Assembly: GCF_000145215.1 (NCBI RefSeq)
Contig: NC_014392.1
Location: 124,001 to 188,000, forward strand
DNA from: Caldicellulosiruptor obsidiansis OB47
GTDB lineage: Bacteria > Bacillota > Thermoanaerobacteria > Caldicellulosiruptorales > Caldicellulosiruptoraceae
Direction of reading: 5' to 3'
Length of the DNA: 64,000 nt
The translations under genes were made by a program, and so were the position numbers. The notes under the pieces are model-generated. The model did not search any database, had not been told where the DNA came from, and worked only from the letters and a program-made list of their open reading frames with translations. Shown here one piece after another: positions 47,058-56,302 of the stretch (positions within the stretch are counted from its first letter, which is position 1; each line of letters starts with the position of its first letter).

Positions 47058-50015
47058 TTATAAATCAAGATCATTCTTACCTGTCAAAAATTTTGCTAAA
47101 GCAAAAAGATAACCAAACATTAAGATATTTTGTGTTTTGAATTTATTGCAATTCTCCTCTTTTTCAGTTATACATTTTCTAAAACAATAAATTATATCTT
47201 CTATCTTTAAGACAGATTTTTTATCTTCATTTTTCTTCTTTCTTTTCCACAACCTTTTTATTTCCAGTTCTAAAATATCTACTATTTCCTCTGAAACATA
47301 TTCCTTTTCAGTATCTAATAAACGATTTATAACCTCAATAATTTGATTGCAAATAACTTTAGGGACTGAACCATTTTGAAATTCATTTTTTACCTTATTT
47401 ATAAATTCCACTAATTCCCATTTGCCACCACATTCTTTAATTTCGCCAGAGTGGGTTATAAGCTGAACACAAAAAGCATTTCTGCCAAGCTTATTTTTTG
47501 CTTTTTTTTCTGCACTTCTTACTGCTTTTAAAGCAAGTGATAAAGGATATTTATGATAAGCTATAACAATTCCTGCACTCATTGTAGCCCGGGAGATTAC
47601 TGTTTTTTTGTATCGCTCTTGAAGTTCATACGCACAATTTAAAACAGTATTTACAGGAAGCAATGCTAAAACATCATCGCCACCCGCATATATCAATTTT
47701 CCGAAATATTTTTCTTCAACAATTTTTCTTACGTCATATAGGGCAAAAGAACATAATCTACTGCTTAATATTTGATGGTATGTAGGGGTAGCAGGATGTA
47801 TTTTATTAAAAAGTTCCTCAATACCATTAGAATTTTTTAACAACTCATTATATACATCAGGATGAATAGTTTCGCCAATTGTAGGAAATTCAATGTTGTC
47901 ACCCTCACTTTTCCCAAATCCTCTAATCCATTTGCCCATATGGTCGCCATCCATTTGCAAAATTGCAAAGTATCTTGAAAAATTTAAGTTTGCGCTTTTC
48001 AAAAAATTTCTCATATTTTCAAGAATGCTTTCATCAATATTTTCGATACCTAACTCATTTTTAAGATAATCTTTTGTGTAACTTTCTTCCATAAGCCACT
48101 GACCATCAATAAAAGCGAAATCTTGGTATTTAGTACCAAAAAATTTTTTCAAAGCAGGTACTGTTTCAGATGAAGGAAATTTTTTGCCACTTGATTCTAT
48201 CTGCGTTTTAAATTGGTTATATTTCTCTATAAATTCTTCAATAAATTTTGGATTAGTTTTTAACAGTTTTTCTTTGACTGGTATACAAGCAATTTCTGAA
48301 GTAGATGGGAATGATGAAATTTCAAAACCAAATTCTTCCTCAAGCAGTTTTGGAAAAAGTCTTTTAAATAAACATACCCCACAAAGCCTTTCATTTTGTT
48401 TCAAAAGACCAGGGTTTTTTTCTCTTAGTTTGTGCCAATATAGTTTATTTTTCTCTTCATCCTTAGCTAAAAAAACTATTTCATTTTCGCCACACAAATG
48501 GCATTTTTCTCTATTATAATAGGGGATAAATTTAATTTCTCGAACACTTTTTCGTGCACCTAAAAGTTTTTCTAAAAGATCGATCAACAAAGGATATGCC
48601 CTGCCTATGCCAACCTTAGAAAAATCAATATCTTCTTTATTTTCAAGCCCTTGCTCAATTCTAATTATTTCTTCTATTAAATTTCGAATTTCGCTTTCTT
48701 CAAATAAAATTTTATGGTCATGAAATACATTTTCGCTTGTTAGTCCACCAGGAATTTTGCCAGAATTTTGCAGGTTGCATTTATTAGTAGTCCAAGGTAA
48801 TATTGCATAATAAACTTGAAAATATGACAAAAGTTGAGTTTCAATTTCATCACAAATAGAGGGATTGATTTCTAATTCATCTGAATGCTGATTTTTAACA
48901 AATTTTTTATTTTCCTCTTCTTCTGAAAGTTGTTTTTTGATAAAATTTACGATTTTCTTGGCAAAGTTTTTAAGTGCATTTTCTAGAGCTTTTTTGCATT
49001 CCTCAACAATTGTGTTTTTGCTATAAGGAATAATTGCCAAAAATCGATTGGGAATATTTGCAATTAACAATTTACTGTTATCTTCATTTTCCGCTTTACA
49101 GTATATTCCTTTCAGCAATTTGATAATCTTTTCAAGACAATCATTTTCGTCTTCAAAAGTTTTATAAAGCCATCTTTTTTCTATTAAAGGTTGCCCTCTC
49201 AAATTAGGATAAATTACAATATCAGGTCCAAGTTGGTCTATCAGAGGCTCTAAGCACTTATATGTAAGGTAAGAAAGAATGTAACTTCCTGCCCATAAAT
49301 CTTGAGTTTTACGTGCTGTTGCAATAAAGCTTTGAACAGGACCAATAGTAAAAATTAAAAATGTTGGGATACTACCTACTAAATCTCCCGAGGAAAGTTT
49401 ATCAACATCTACAATGGCTGTTGTGATAGCACTTGTCTGAACTAAATGGTTGTAAATTGAATGAGAAGGTATTCTACTATCTGCTGGGTGGATATTTACC
49501 CATTTGAATAAATCGGGAACATACAGCCAGAGAAGTAAAAAGGCTAATTTTGCTTTATCATCATTACAGGTTAGCACAGAACAAATATTTCCCAATAATT
49601 TGAAAAATTCTTCAAGTTCTTGATGCTTATTTTCAAAATCTTTACAAATCACATTTTCTTCAAGCTTTTCTATATAAATATTTCGAAAACAAATATCTTT
49701 ATGGTCTCTAATTTTTTCTGTTTTACTTTTAAGTTTTTCACTTAATACTTCATTCATCGGGTAAGAAATTCTATCTGCAATTTTAATGATTGGTAATAAT
49801 TCCTCTATACATTCTCCAGGAAGAATATAATTAAGAAATTTTTCTGCTACTATTTCGTGGATTGCTTCTTTGTGATTTTTGTTTTTTGGGCAAGTAAATT
49901 TATCTATATTGAGCTGAGCTTTAGTGTTGGGATCATCATTATCAAAGCTAAGTATCCATTGCTTATCGAGAGGGTCATGCAAGAAGGCTTTCAGTTTTAA
50001 TTTCCATATGCTCAT
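47058..50015 (-). CDS. cmr2: Cas10/Cmr2, cyclic-oligoadenylate synthase of the type III-B complex
   Basis: About 985 residues from ATG 50015 (AAAGGTGAT six bases upstream; a GTG three codons earlier overlaps that site). Order: an N-terminal HDPLDK motif near 13, a first cyclase-like domain with TIGPVQSFIATARKTQDLWAGSYIL (~225-250), a zinc finger with cysteine pairs near 505/508 and 545/548, MDGDHMGKW (~688) and then YAGGDDVLALLP with GGDD at about 778-781. An intact GGDD predicts that cyclic oligoadenylate is made upon target binding. The HD-like motif is at the extreme N-terminus as in Cmr2, so DNase activity is uncertain. The neighbouring Csx1 is the logical receiver. Confidence 0.95.
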   Translation of the reverse strand: MSIWKLKLKAFLHDPLDKQWILSFDNDDPNTKAQLNIDKFTCPKNKNHKEAIHEIVAEKFLNYILPGECIEELLPIIKIADRISYPMNEVLSEKLKSKTEKIRDHKDICFRNIYIEKLEENVICKDFENKHQELEEFFKLLGNICSVLTCNDDKAKLAFLLLWLYVPDLFKWVNIHPADSRIPSHSIYNHLVQTSAITTAIVDVDKLSSGDLVGSIPTFLIFTIGPVQSFIATARKTQDLWAGSYILSYLTYKCLEPLIDQLGPDIVIYPNLRGQPLIEKRWLYKTFEDENDCLEKIIKLLKGIYCKAENEDNSKLLIANIPNRFLAIIPYSKNTIVEECKKALENALKNFAKKIVNFIKKQLSEEEENKKFVKNQHSDELEINPSICDEIETQLLSYFQVYYAILPWTTNKCNLQNSGKIPGGLTSENVFHDHKILFEESEIRNLIEEIIRIEQGLENKEDIDFSKVGIGRAYPLLIDLLEKLLGARKSVREIKFIPYYNREKCHLCGENEIVFLAKDEEKNKLYWHKLREKNPGLLKQNERLCGVCLFKRLFPKLLEEEFGFEISSFPSTSEIACIPVKEKLLKTNPKFIEEFIEKYNQFKTQIESSGKKFPSSETVPALKKFFGTKYQDFAFIDGQWLMEESYTKDYLKNELGIENIDESILENMRNFLKSANLNFSRYFAILQMDGDHMGKWIRGFGKSEGDNIEFPTIGETIHPDVYNELLKNSNGIEELFNKIHPATPTYHQILSSRLCSFALYDVRKIVEEKYFGKLIYAGGDDVLALLPVNTVLNCAYELQERYKKTVISRATMSAGIVIAYHKYPLSLALKAVRSAEKKAKNKLGRNAFCVQLITHSGEIKECGGKWELVEFINKVKNEFQNGSVPKVICNQIIEVINRLLDTEKEYVSEEIVDILELEIKRLWKRKKKNEDKKSVLKIEDIIYCFRKCITEKEENCNKFKTQNILMFGYLFALAKFLTGKNDLDL

Positions 50016-50054
50016 TTTGATCACCTTTCAAGCTTTAGATAAATTTCAACATGT

Positions 50055-50110
50055 TTGGACAGACAAAGAAAGATTTTGTATAATTATATCATATATGTGA
50101 AATAAATCAA
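50055..50110. promoter_or_regulatory. Overlapping divergent promoters for csx1 (+) and cmr operon (-)
   Basis: Rightward: TTGGAC (50055-50060), 18 bases, TATAAT (50079-50084). Leftward: TTGATT (plus 50105-50110), 16 bases, TATAAT (plus 50083-50088). The two -10 boxes share two bases within TATAATTATA. Polymerase can hold only one side at a time, so the operons should compete. Confidence 0.65.
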
Positions 50111-50144
50111 CAGAAATTATTTTACATAAAAGGGAGGATTAAGA

Positions 50145-51557
50145 ATGAAGTTAATATATCAATTAGGTCGTTTGGATACTAATATGGAGCAACAAAAGTT
50201 TAAAATTGGTAAAGATAATGAAGATTATACTGAAAAAGCCGAGCTGAGCTCTCTTTTTTTAAAAAAGTATTTCAAAGAGAAGAACAATGATGAAGTAAAG
50301 GTAATACTTCTCTACCCAGTTAGTTTACCTTTTAATCCTAATTTGATTAGAGATAATTCTAAACTACATGAAATATCTAAAAAAAAGATTGAAGAGATTT
50401 GGGAAAGAGAGGATGAATACTTTAATAATCCATATAACTATTTTGAAAGTTATTTTCCTTATTGTAATGAGAAAGATGACTTTAGAATTATTCATTCGTT
50501 GGGTAGCTATTCATATGGTAAAAAAAGAGATGATGCTAAAAAAGTTCAATTTGATACCACTTATGGAGACATTGTGCTTGAGATTTTTCTTGACATGATA
50601 AAAAGATACCTCAAAATGAATAATTCGATTTCAGAAATTTACATTGATATTTCAAGTGGTCACAATATTTACATTTCCGCAATGCTTGAGGCGTTTAGGC
50701 ATTTTGCTACATTTACAAGTTTAAGACACTGGGTAGATAAAAGAAAAAGGCCAAAATTTTTCATCACAATCTGTGACCCTATTTTACCTGGAAGTGAAAA
50801 TATCTATCAGGTGTATATTGAAGAGCAGAGATTTAATGTTTTTTTGGAGTCTCCTATAAAAAGGTGGGAGTTTGAAGATATAAAAAGTGAGAATTTTGAA
50901 GACATGAAAAAGATGTTATTTGATAAGCAGACCTGTGAACTTCTGGTAGCTGTTTTAGAAAGATTTCTAATGACTTTTAGTGCTATAAAAAACAATATAC
51001 CTCTTTATCTATTTGATACTTATACTATTATTGATGAACCAGATGAAATTCAGAAGTTACTGGATGAAATAATTGAATACTTGCATGTTGAAATAGCAAA
51101 AAACTACAAAAATTCGCCGAAATTAGACAAAAATAAATGGATTAAAATAATAAATACTCTTGGATTTTATTTAGGGATAATTGATGTGATAAATCATGCA
51201 AACATTTTAAAATATAAAAAACAAAAAGGTGTTAAAAAAGATGATATAAAGAATATAATGAAGAATATATATAATAAATTTGGTCTTACTAATAACATTG
51301 ATATTCTATCTGTTGAACTAGATAAACTTAGTCCTCCAGACAGAAGAATAGCCGCAGATATCTTGAGGAGCAATTTTAGGAACCTTCTTAATAGAAAAAA
51401 TAGAGATAGAATACAACGTAATTTTTTTGCTCACTGTGGCCTCGAAGAAAATTTTGTTATTGTAAATGAAGAAAATGGAGATATTTATGTAGAATACATA
51501 GATGATTTGCCCGAATTAAGAGAAATGGTGGGAAAGATGCTTCTTGAACGAATATAA
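50145..51557 (+). CDS. csx1: Csx1-type CARF-HEPN ribonuclease
   Basis: A 470-residue protein. The N-terminal part is a Rossmann-like CARF domain; IYIDISSGHNIYISAMLEAFRHF (~165-190) is the ligand-loop region that binds cyclic oligoadenylate. The C-terminal HEPN domain ends with RNFFAHCG, the R-x4-H nuclease motif (R425, H430). GGGAGG lies upstream of the ATG. It is divergent from cmr2, which makes the second messenger. The role is general RNA degradation when the Cmr complex finds target RNA, causing dormancy or phage arrest. It resembles the MJ1666-type Csx1 group. Confidence 0.88.
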   Translation: MKLIYQLGRLDTNMEQQKFKIGKDNEDYTEKAELSSLFLKKYFKEKNNDEVKVILLYPVSLPFNPNLIRDNSKLHEISKKKIEEIWEREDEYFNNPYNYFESYFPYCNEKDDFRIIHSLGSYSYGKKRDDAKKVQFDTTYGDIVLEIFLDMIKRYLKMNNSISEIYIDISSGHNIYISAMLEAFRHFATFTSLRHWVDKRKRPKFFITICDPILPGSENIYQVYIEEQRFNVFLESPIKRWEFEDIKSENFEDMKKMLFDKQTCELLVAVLERFLMTFSAIKNNIPLYLFDTYTIIDEPDEIQKLLDEIIEYLHVEIAKNYKNSPKLDKNKWIKIINTLGFYLGIIDVINHANILKYKKQKGVKKDDIKNIMKNIYNKFGLTNNIDILSVELDKLSPPDRRIAADILRSNFRNLLNRKNRDRIQRNFFAHCGLEENFVIVNEENGDIYVEYIDDLPELREMVGKMLLERI

Positions 51558-51564
51558 AAAAGCG

Positions 51565-51611
51565 GAGCAGATGTTAACTCTAAAGCTGTGTTACATCTTT
51601 CTTTCCTGCTC
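51565..51611 (+). terminator. Weak hairpin after csx1
   Basis: GAGCAG (51565-51570) and CTGCTC (51606-51611) pair, with GATGT/ACATC inside. No long T-run follows (TTATAATG), so termination is only suggested. The 233 bases from here to the SPFH gene contain no gene that I can support. Confidence 0.35.
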
Positions 51612-51844
51612 TTATAATGTCTAACTCTTTTGTGTTTTAATTTTTTAAATAACATTTTAATAAGCATTAGCGTTGTTAAATATAAAAAGCGTATCACTTT
51701 TAATAGCAATATTGTAAAAGTAATGGCAATATGATATTATTAAATGGTAATTAATACAGCAAAATTTGTAGATAACACAAAAAGTCGAATTTTGTCGAAA
51801 AATGAAAGAAAGTAAAAGTAAAAAAGAGGGGTGAAACGGATAAG

Positions 51845-53869
51845 ATGATAGAATTGTTATTCATGCTGGGTATTTTACTTATTTTGGTTTATCTTTTATT
51901 AAAACTTATAGGGCTCAGAGTTATTCCAAACGACAAAGTGGGTATTGTTGAAAAGTGGTGGTCTTTCAAAGGTTCGCTGAATGAGCAGATTATAGCCTTG
52001 AGGGGTGAAGCAGGGTTTCAGCCAGAGGTTTTAAGAGGTGGTATTCATTTTAGGACTCCGCTTATGTACAAAGTCCACATTGTTCCACTTGTTACAATTC
52101 CACAAGGGCAAATTGGTTATGTTTTTGCAAGGGATGGTAAACCCCTTGAACCTACCCAGACGCTTGGCAAAGTGATTCCGGAATGTAATAATTTCCAAGA
52201 TGTCAGGGCTTTTTTGGAAAATGGCGGGCAAAGAGGTCCGCAGCGGGCGATCCTTCGTGAAGGAACATATGCATTTAACCTTGCGCAGTTTATAGTTATC
52301 ACAGAAGATAAGATTTACTATCTTCCAATGGGTAACAAAGAAGAAAAAGAGATGATAGAAAAGATGGTCCAGACTTTAAAGTCGCGAAATGCTTTCAGAC
52401 CAATTGTGATAACAGAAGATAAGGTTGGTATTGTAACAGTTCATGATGGACCATCACTTCCAAGTGGAGACATAGTTGCACCAACTGTTGGGGATGACCC
52501 ATCCAATCCTGAGACATACCATAATAACTTCCAGGACCCAGAAAAGTTTTTGAAAGCAGGAGGGTTCCGTGGAAGGCAGCTTCAAGTTCTTGTTGAGGGA
52601 ACATATTTTATAAACCGGTTGTTTGCAACTGTAGAGCTTATAGACAAAACGGTCATTGAAGTTGGATATGTCGGAGTTGTTGTATCGTATGTAGGACCAA
52701 AAGGGCAGGATACATCAGGTGAGGACTACAAACATGGTGAGCTTGTTGAAAGGGGATTTAGAGGTGTGTGGAAAGATCCTCTGATGCCTGGCAAATATGC
52801 GTTTAACACATATGCTGGAAAGATTGTAAAAGTGCCAACAACAAATATCATACTAAAATGGATAAGTAACCAGACAGGCACTCACCGCTATGATGAGAAT
52901 CTTAAAGAGGTAAGTCTTATCACCAAAGATGCATTTGAACCATCGCTGCCGCTGGCAGTTGTTCTTCACATAGATTACAGAAAAGCTCCGCTTGTTGTGC
53001 AGAGGTTTGGAGATTTGAAAATGCTGGTTGAACAGACTCTTGATCCGATGGTATCTGCATACTTTAAAAACATAGGGCAAAGGAAGACGCTTATTGAGCT
53101 AATTCAGCAGAGAGATGAGATTCAAAAGATAGCATCAGAAGAGATGAAAGAAAGGTTTGCGCATTATAATTTAGAGCTTGAAGAGGTTTTGATTGGAACA
53201 CCTATGTCATCTCCAAACGATAACAAGATAGATGCAATTTTAGAACAGCTTCGAGACAGACAAATTGCCCTTGAGCAGATAGAGACATACTCACGCCAGC
53301 AAAAAGCGGCAGAAAAGGAAAGAGAGCTCAGAGAGGCTGAGGCAAGGGCTGCTCAACAAAAACTTCTTACAGAGTCTGAGATAAACATTCAGATTCAGAC
53401 AAACCAGGGTAAAGCAGAGTATCAGCGTTCTATTCAAGAAGCTCAGAAGATAAAAGCTTTGGCAGAGGCAGAAGCAGAGAAAGAAGCACGAATTGGTATT
53501 GGACGGGCAATTGCCATAGAAGAGCAGGTAAAAGCATACGGCGGACCTCAATATCAAGTTCTGCAGGATGTCATGGGCAAATTTACGCAGGCTTTAGAAA
53601 AGACAGGCATAGATATTGTTCCAGAAACTGTTGTTGCAATGGGCGAGAAGGCTTCTTCTGCATCTTTCAATGCGTTTGAAATGCTATTAACTTTGCTTTT
53701 GACAAAAGAACTTGGTGTTGAGTTCAAAGGAAAAGAGACAGAGGATGAGAATGTCAAAAAGATAAAGCAGGAGATACTAAATTCAATACTTCTTGCAAAG
53801 GAAAGTGATAAGAAGGAGAAAACTGAAGAGATTTCTCAGGATTCACAACAGCAAAATGCTGTATCTTAA
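51845..53869 (+). CDS. SPFH/band-7 (flotillin-like) membrane protein with internal domain repeat
   Basis: A 674-residue protein: an N-terminal helix (LLFMLGILLILVYLLLKLIGL, ~4-24), then two similar modules, about 85-155 (IGYVFARDGKPL ... NNFQDVRAFLENGGQRGPQRAILREGTYAFN) and about 190-265 (VGIVTVHDGPSL ... NNFQDPEKFLKAGGFRGRQLQVLVEGTYFIN). A band-7 domain follows (LPLAVVLHIDYRKAPLVVQRFG), then a long Glu/Ala/Gln-rich coiled coil (~480-560) and a KE-rich tail. Such proteins scaffold membrane domains. A GAGGGG site precedes the ATG. A terminator follows, so it is monocistronic. Its specific partner is unknown, and the CRISPR neighbourhood alone is no proof of a defence role. Confidence 0.82.
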   Translation: MIELLFMLGILLILVYLLLKLIGLRVIPNDKVGIVEKWWSFKGSLNEQIIALRGEAGFQPEVLRGGIHFRTPLMYKVHIVPLVTIPQGQIGYVFARDGKPLEPTQTLGKVIPECNNFQDVRAFLENGGQRGPQRAILREGTYAFNLAQFIVITEDKIYYLPMGNKEEKEMIEKMVQTLKSRNAFRPIVITEDKVGIVTVHDGPSLPSGDIVAPTVGDDPSNPETYHNNFQDPEKFLKAGGFRGRQLQVLVEGTYFINRLFATVELIDKTVIEVGYVGVVVSYVGPKGQDTSGEDYKHGELVERGFRGVWKDPLMPGKYAFNTYAGKIVKVPTTNIILKWISNQTGTHRYDENLKEVSLITKDAFEPSLPLAVVLHIDYRKAPLVVQRFGDLKMLVEQTLDPMVSAYFKNIGQRKTLIELIQQRDEIQKIASEEMKERFAHYNLELEEVLIGTPMSSPNDNKIDAILEQLRDRQIALEQIETYSRQQKAAEKERELREAEARAAQQKLLTESEINIQIQTNQGKAEYQRSIQEAQKIKALAEAEAEKEARIGIGRAIAIEEQVKAYGGPQYQVLQDVMGKFTQALEKTGIDIVPETVVAMGEKASSASFNAFEMLLTLLLTKELGVEFKGKETEDENVKKIKQEILNSILLAKESDKKEKTEEISQDSQQQNAVS

Positions 53870-53904
53870 GCTTTAAGATTTTAAATACCCGATCCATGAA
53901 AAGT

Positions 53905-53956
53905 GCGGCTCTGGGAAGGAAGATTTTATAATATGTGCCAGAGCCGCTTTGCTTTT
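53905..53956 (+). terminator. Rho-independent terminator after SPFH gene
   Basis: GCGGCTCTGG (53905-53914) and CCAGAGCCGC (53938-53947) form a perfect 10-bp stem, followed by TTTGCTTTT. Confidence 0.85.
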
Positions 53957-54013
53957 CAGAAAAAGCCACTACAAATTTTAAATTTTGTATGCTAAAATAA
54001 TTTCATATAAATT

Positions 54014-54025
54014 GCAAACGTTTGC
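54014..54025. promoter_or_regulatory. LacI-family operator-like palindrome upstream of maltosyltransferase
   Basis: GCAAACGTTTGC is a perfect 12-base palindrome with the central CG typical of LacI/CcpA-type sites, 64 bases before the GH13 start. It suggests sugar-dependent repression by a LacI-family protein encoded elsewhere. Confidence 0.7.
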
Positions 54026-54088
54026 TCAAAATAAGCTATGGGTATAAATTAATTAGAAGCAAACTGAAAAAGGGGAGAAATAAGAAAG

Positions 54089-56176
54089 ATGTCAGCATTA
54101 AAAGAGCTTGTTGAGATTCTGAATAATAAAGCAAAAGAGTGGGATGGAAAAAACGATTTCAGAATACCAAAGTTGTGGGACAGTTTTGGCTATGATGGGC
54201 TTGAGAAAAAAGAAAACAATGATGGCACAATATCAGTAAACCCTTATAAGTTTGTTGCAAGGGCTGTAGAAAAAGCAATTTTGCCTTATCAAAAGGAAGG
54301 AGTTGACTATCTTCAGTCGCTTTCAAAGATATTATCTCAAGACAGAAGCGTATCTAAAAAACCATATAGTAACTGGATTGAAAAGAGCAGCGTATATGGT
54401 ATGCAAATAAGAACATTTTCTGCATGGGACCATGACTGTGATAGAAAACTTGAACTTGAAAATGCTTTTGGACTGAAGGATACAGGGACGTTTATAAAAA
54501 CAATTGCACTTTTGCCGCTTATAAAAAAGATGGGTTTTGATGCTATCTATACCCTTCCAATTACAAAAAACAGCACAAAGTATAAAAAAGGTGAGATGGG
54601 TTCACCGTATGCAGTCAAAAACTTTTTTGAACTTGACCCTGTTCTTTATGATCCTATGGCAGACCAGCTTTCGATAGATGAACAGTTCAAGGCTTTGATT
54701 GAGGCATGCCATATTCTTGGAATAAGATTTATAATTGATATTATTCCAAGAACATCTGCCAGAGATTCAGATTTTATTCTGGAACACCCGGACTGGTTTT
54801 ATTGGATTAAAATAGATGATTTAGAAGATTACGGACCACCAAAATTAACTTTGATAAAAGAGTTTACAAAAGCAAATGAAGAAAACATTGAGCTTATATA
54901 CAAAGACCCGGCTGTGCTAAAGCACATAAGAAAGTTTGTTCAATCACCTGAAAAATACGCACCTGAAAAGTGGCAGAGTATAAAAGAAAGGTGTGAAAAA
55001 GACAAGAACCTTGACTTTTTTGAACTGATAGAAAAAGAGATAGGTCTTACCACTGCCCCGGCTTTTTCAGACTGTCTGAACGACCCGCAACCTCCATGGA
55101 CAGATGTAACATATTTGAGACTTTATCTTGACCATCCTGTTCAATCTGCAAAGTATATCGACAGCGATCAACCACCATATATTTTGTTTGATATTATAAG
55201 AGGCAATATATTCAAAGGAAGAAAACCAAACAGTGAACTCTGGGAAAAGATTTCAAATATCATTGTTCACTATCAGAAAAACTTTGGAATAGATGGTGCA
55301 AGGATTGATATGGGGCATGCTCTTCCCAAAGAACTGGAGGATATGATAATTTCAAATGCCAGAAAAGAAGATCCACAATTTTGTTTTATTGCAGAAGAAC
55401 TTTCAATGGATGCACATAAAAAAGCTAAAAAGTCAGGCTATGACATGATTATTGGTGACCTTTGGGCAAGAGAACCACGATACTATCAAGGGACTATGAA
55501 GAAGATTTTAGACATACTTGTTCAGCTTGAAGTTCCTGTTTTTGCAGCATGTGAGATTCCAGACAGTCCGCGTGCAGCTTCAAGGCTTGGAGGCAGGGAT
55601 TTTTCTCGTTTTGCCACAGTATTGAATTTCTTTTTACCCAACAGCGTGCCTTTTGTCACGTGCGGGCAGGAAGTTTATGAACTTCAACCTATGAACTTGG
55701 GACTTGACCCACAACCAGATGGCAGGTTTTTACTTCCAAAATCAGACCCTCTTTATGGGAAACTTGCCTTTTTTGATAAGTACGCTCTTCACTGGACAAA
55801 CCAGGGTGCTGATGAGATGATAAACTTAATTCAAACTGCAGCAGATTTGAAAAAGAGGTTTTCACAGTTTATATCAAAAGAGAACTTTTTCAAAATACCA
55901 TATAATGGAAAAATGATACTGTCATTTGGCTACAAACTTATTTCAGAATCTGAAAATGAGTATTTTGTTATAGTTGCAAATTCCGACAATTTAAGAAAGA
56001 AAACTGCTAAATTGAATCTTTTTAAATCAGGTATTTTTAATGCCCAGCGAGCAGAAAATATTGATTGTCTGTTCAGTTTGAAAGGAGAGGTTGATTATCA
56101 TTACTCTTATCCGAATCTGATTGTTAATTTAAATCCACTTGATATAAAAATTTTTTATTTCAAAATAGAAAATTAA
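54089..56176 (+). CDS. GH13 maltosyltransferase (Thermotoga MTase type)
   Basis: The 695 residues match the plan of the Thermotoga maltosyltransferase as I recall it: IPKLW..FGYD near 25, WIEKSSVYGMQIRTFSAWDHD, SPYAVKNFFELDPVLYDP, the (beta/alpha)8 barrel with FIIDIIPRTSARDSDFILEHPDWFYWIK, the nucleophile Asp in DGARIDMGHALPKEL, the acid/base Glu in FCFIAEELSMD, the third Asp in CEIPDSPRAASR, and VPFVTCGQEVYELQPMNLGLD. The family moves maltosyl units between alpha-1,4-glucans. No signal peptide is visible, so it acts in the cytoplasm on maltodextrin or glycogen. AAAGGGGAG precedes the ATG, and a LacI-type operator lies upstream. Confidence 0.88.
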   Translation: MSALKELVEILNNKAKEWDGKNDFRIPKLWDSFGYDGLEKKENNDGTISVNPYKFVARAVEKAILPYQKEGVDYLQSLSKILSQDRSVSKKPYSNWIEKSSVYGMQIRTFSAWDHDCDRKLELENAFGLKDTGTFIKTIALLPLIKKMGFDAIYTLPITKNSTKYKKGEMGSPYAVKNFFELDPVLYDPMADQLSIDEQFKALIEACHILGIRFIIDIIPRTSARDSDFILEHPDWFYWIKIDDLEDYGPPKLTLIKEFTKANEENIELIYKDPAVLKHIRKFVQSPEKYAPEKWQSIKERCEKDKNLDFFELIEKEIGLTTAPAFSDCLNDPQPPWTDVTYLRLYLDHPVQSAKYIDSDQPPYILFDIIRGNIFKGRKPNSELWEKISNIIVHYQKNFGIDGARIDMGHALPKELEDMIISNARKEDPQFCFIAEELSMDAHKKAKKSGYDMIIGDLWAREPRYYQGTMKKILDILVQLEVPVFAACEIPDSPRAASRLGGRDFSRFATVLNFFLPNSVPFVTCGQEVYELQPMNLGLDPQPDGRFLLPKSDPLYGKLAFFDKYALHWTNQGADEMINLIQTAADLKKRFSQFISKENFFKIPYNGKMILSFGYKLISESENEYFVIVANSDNLRKKTAKLNLFKSGIFNAQRAENIDCLFSLKGEVDYHYSYPNLIVNLNPLDIKIFYFKIEN

Positions 56177-56302
56177 CCTTTCCATGCGTATATAATGGAG
56201 TAAAATTAAAATATAAACTTTATAAATTTTTGTGCATGGAAAGGAGATAAAAATGAAAAAATATATTTTTGTTTTCCCGGCGGTAGATTTAAAGCTCTGA
56301 CA

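Noticed and set aside
51845-53869. SPFH gene as a CRISPR accessory
   Set aside because: Position after Csx1 is the only hint; it has its own ribosome site and terminator, and similar proteins occur away from CRISPR loci.
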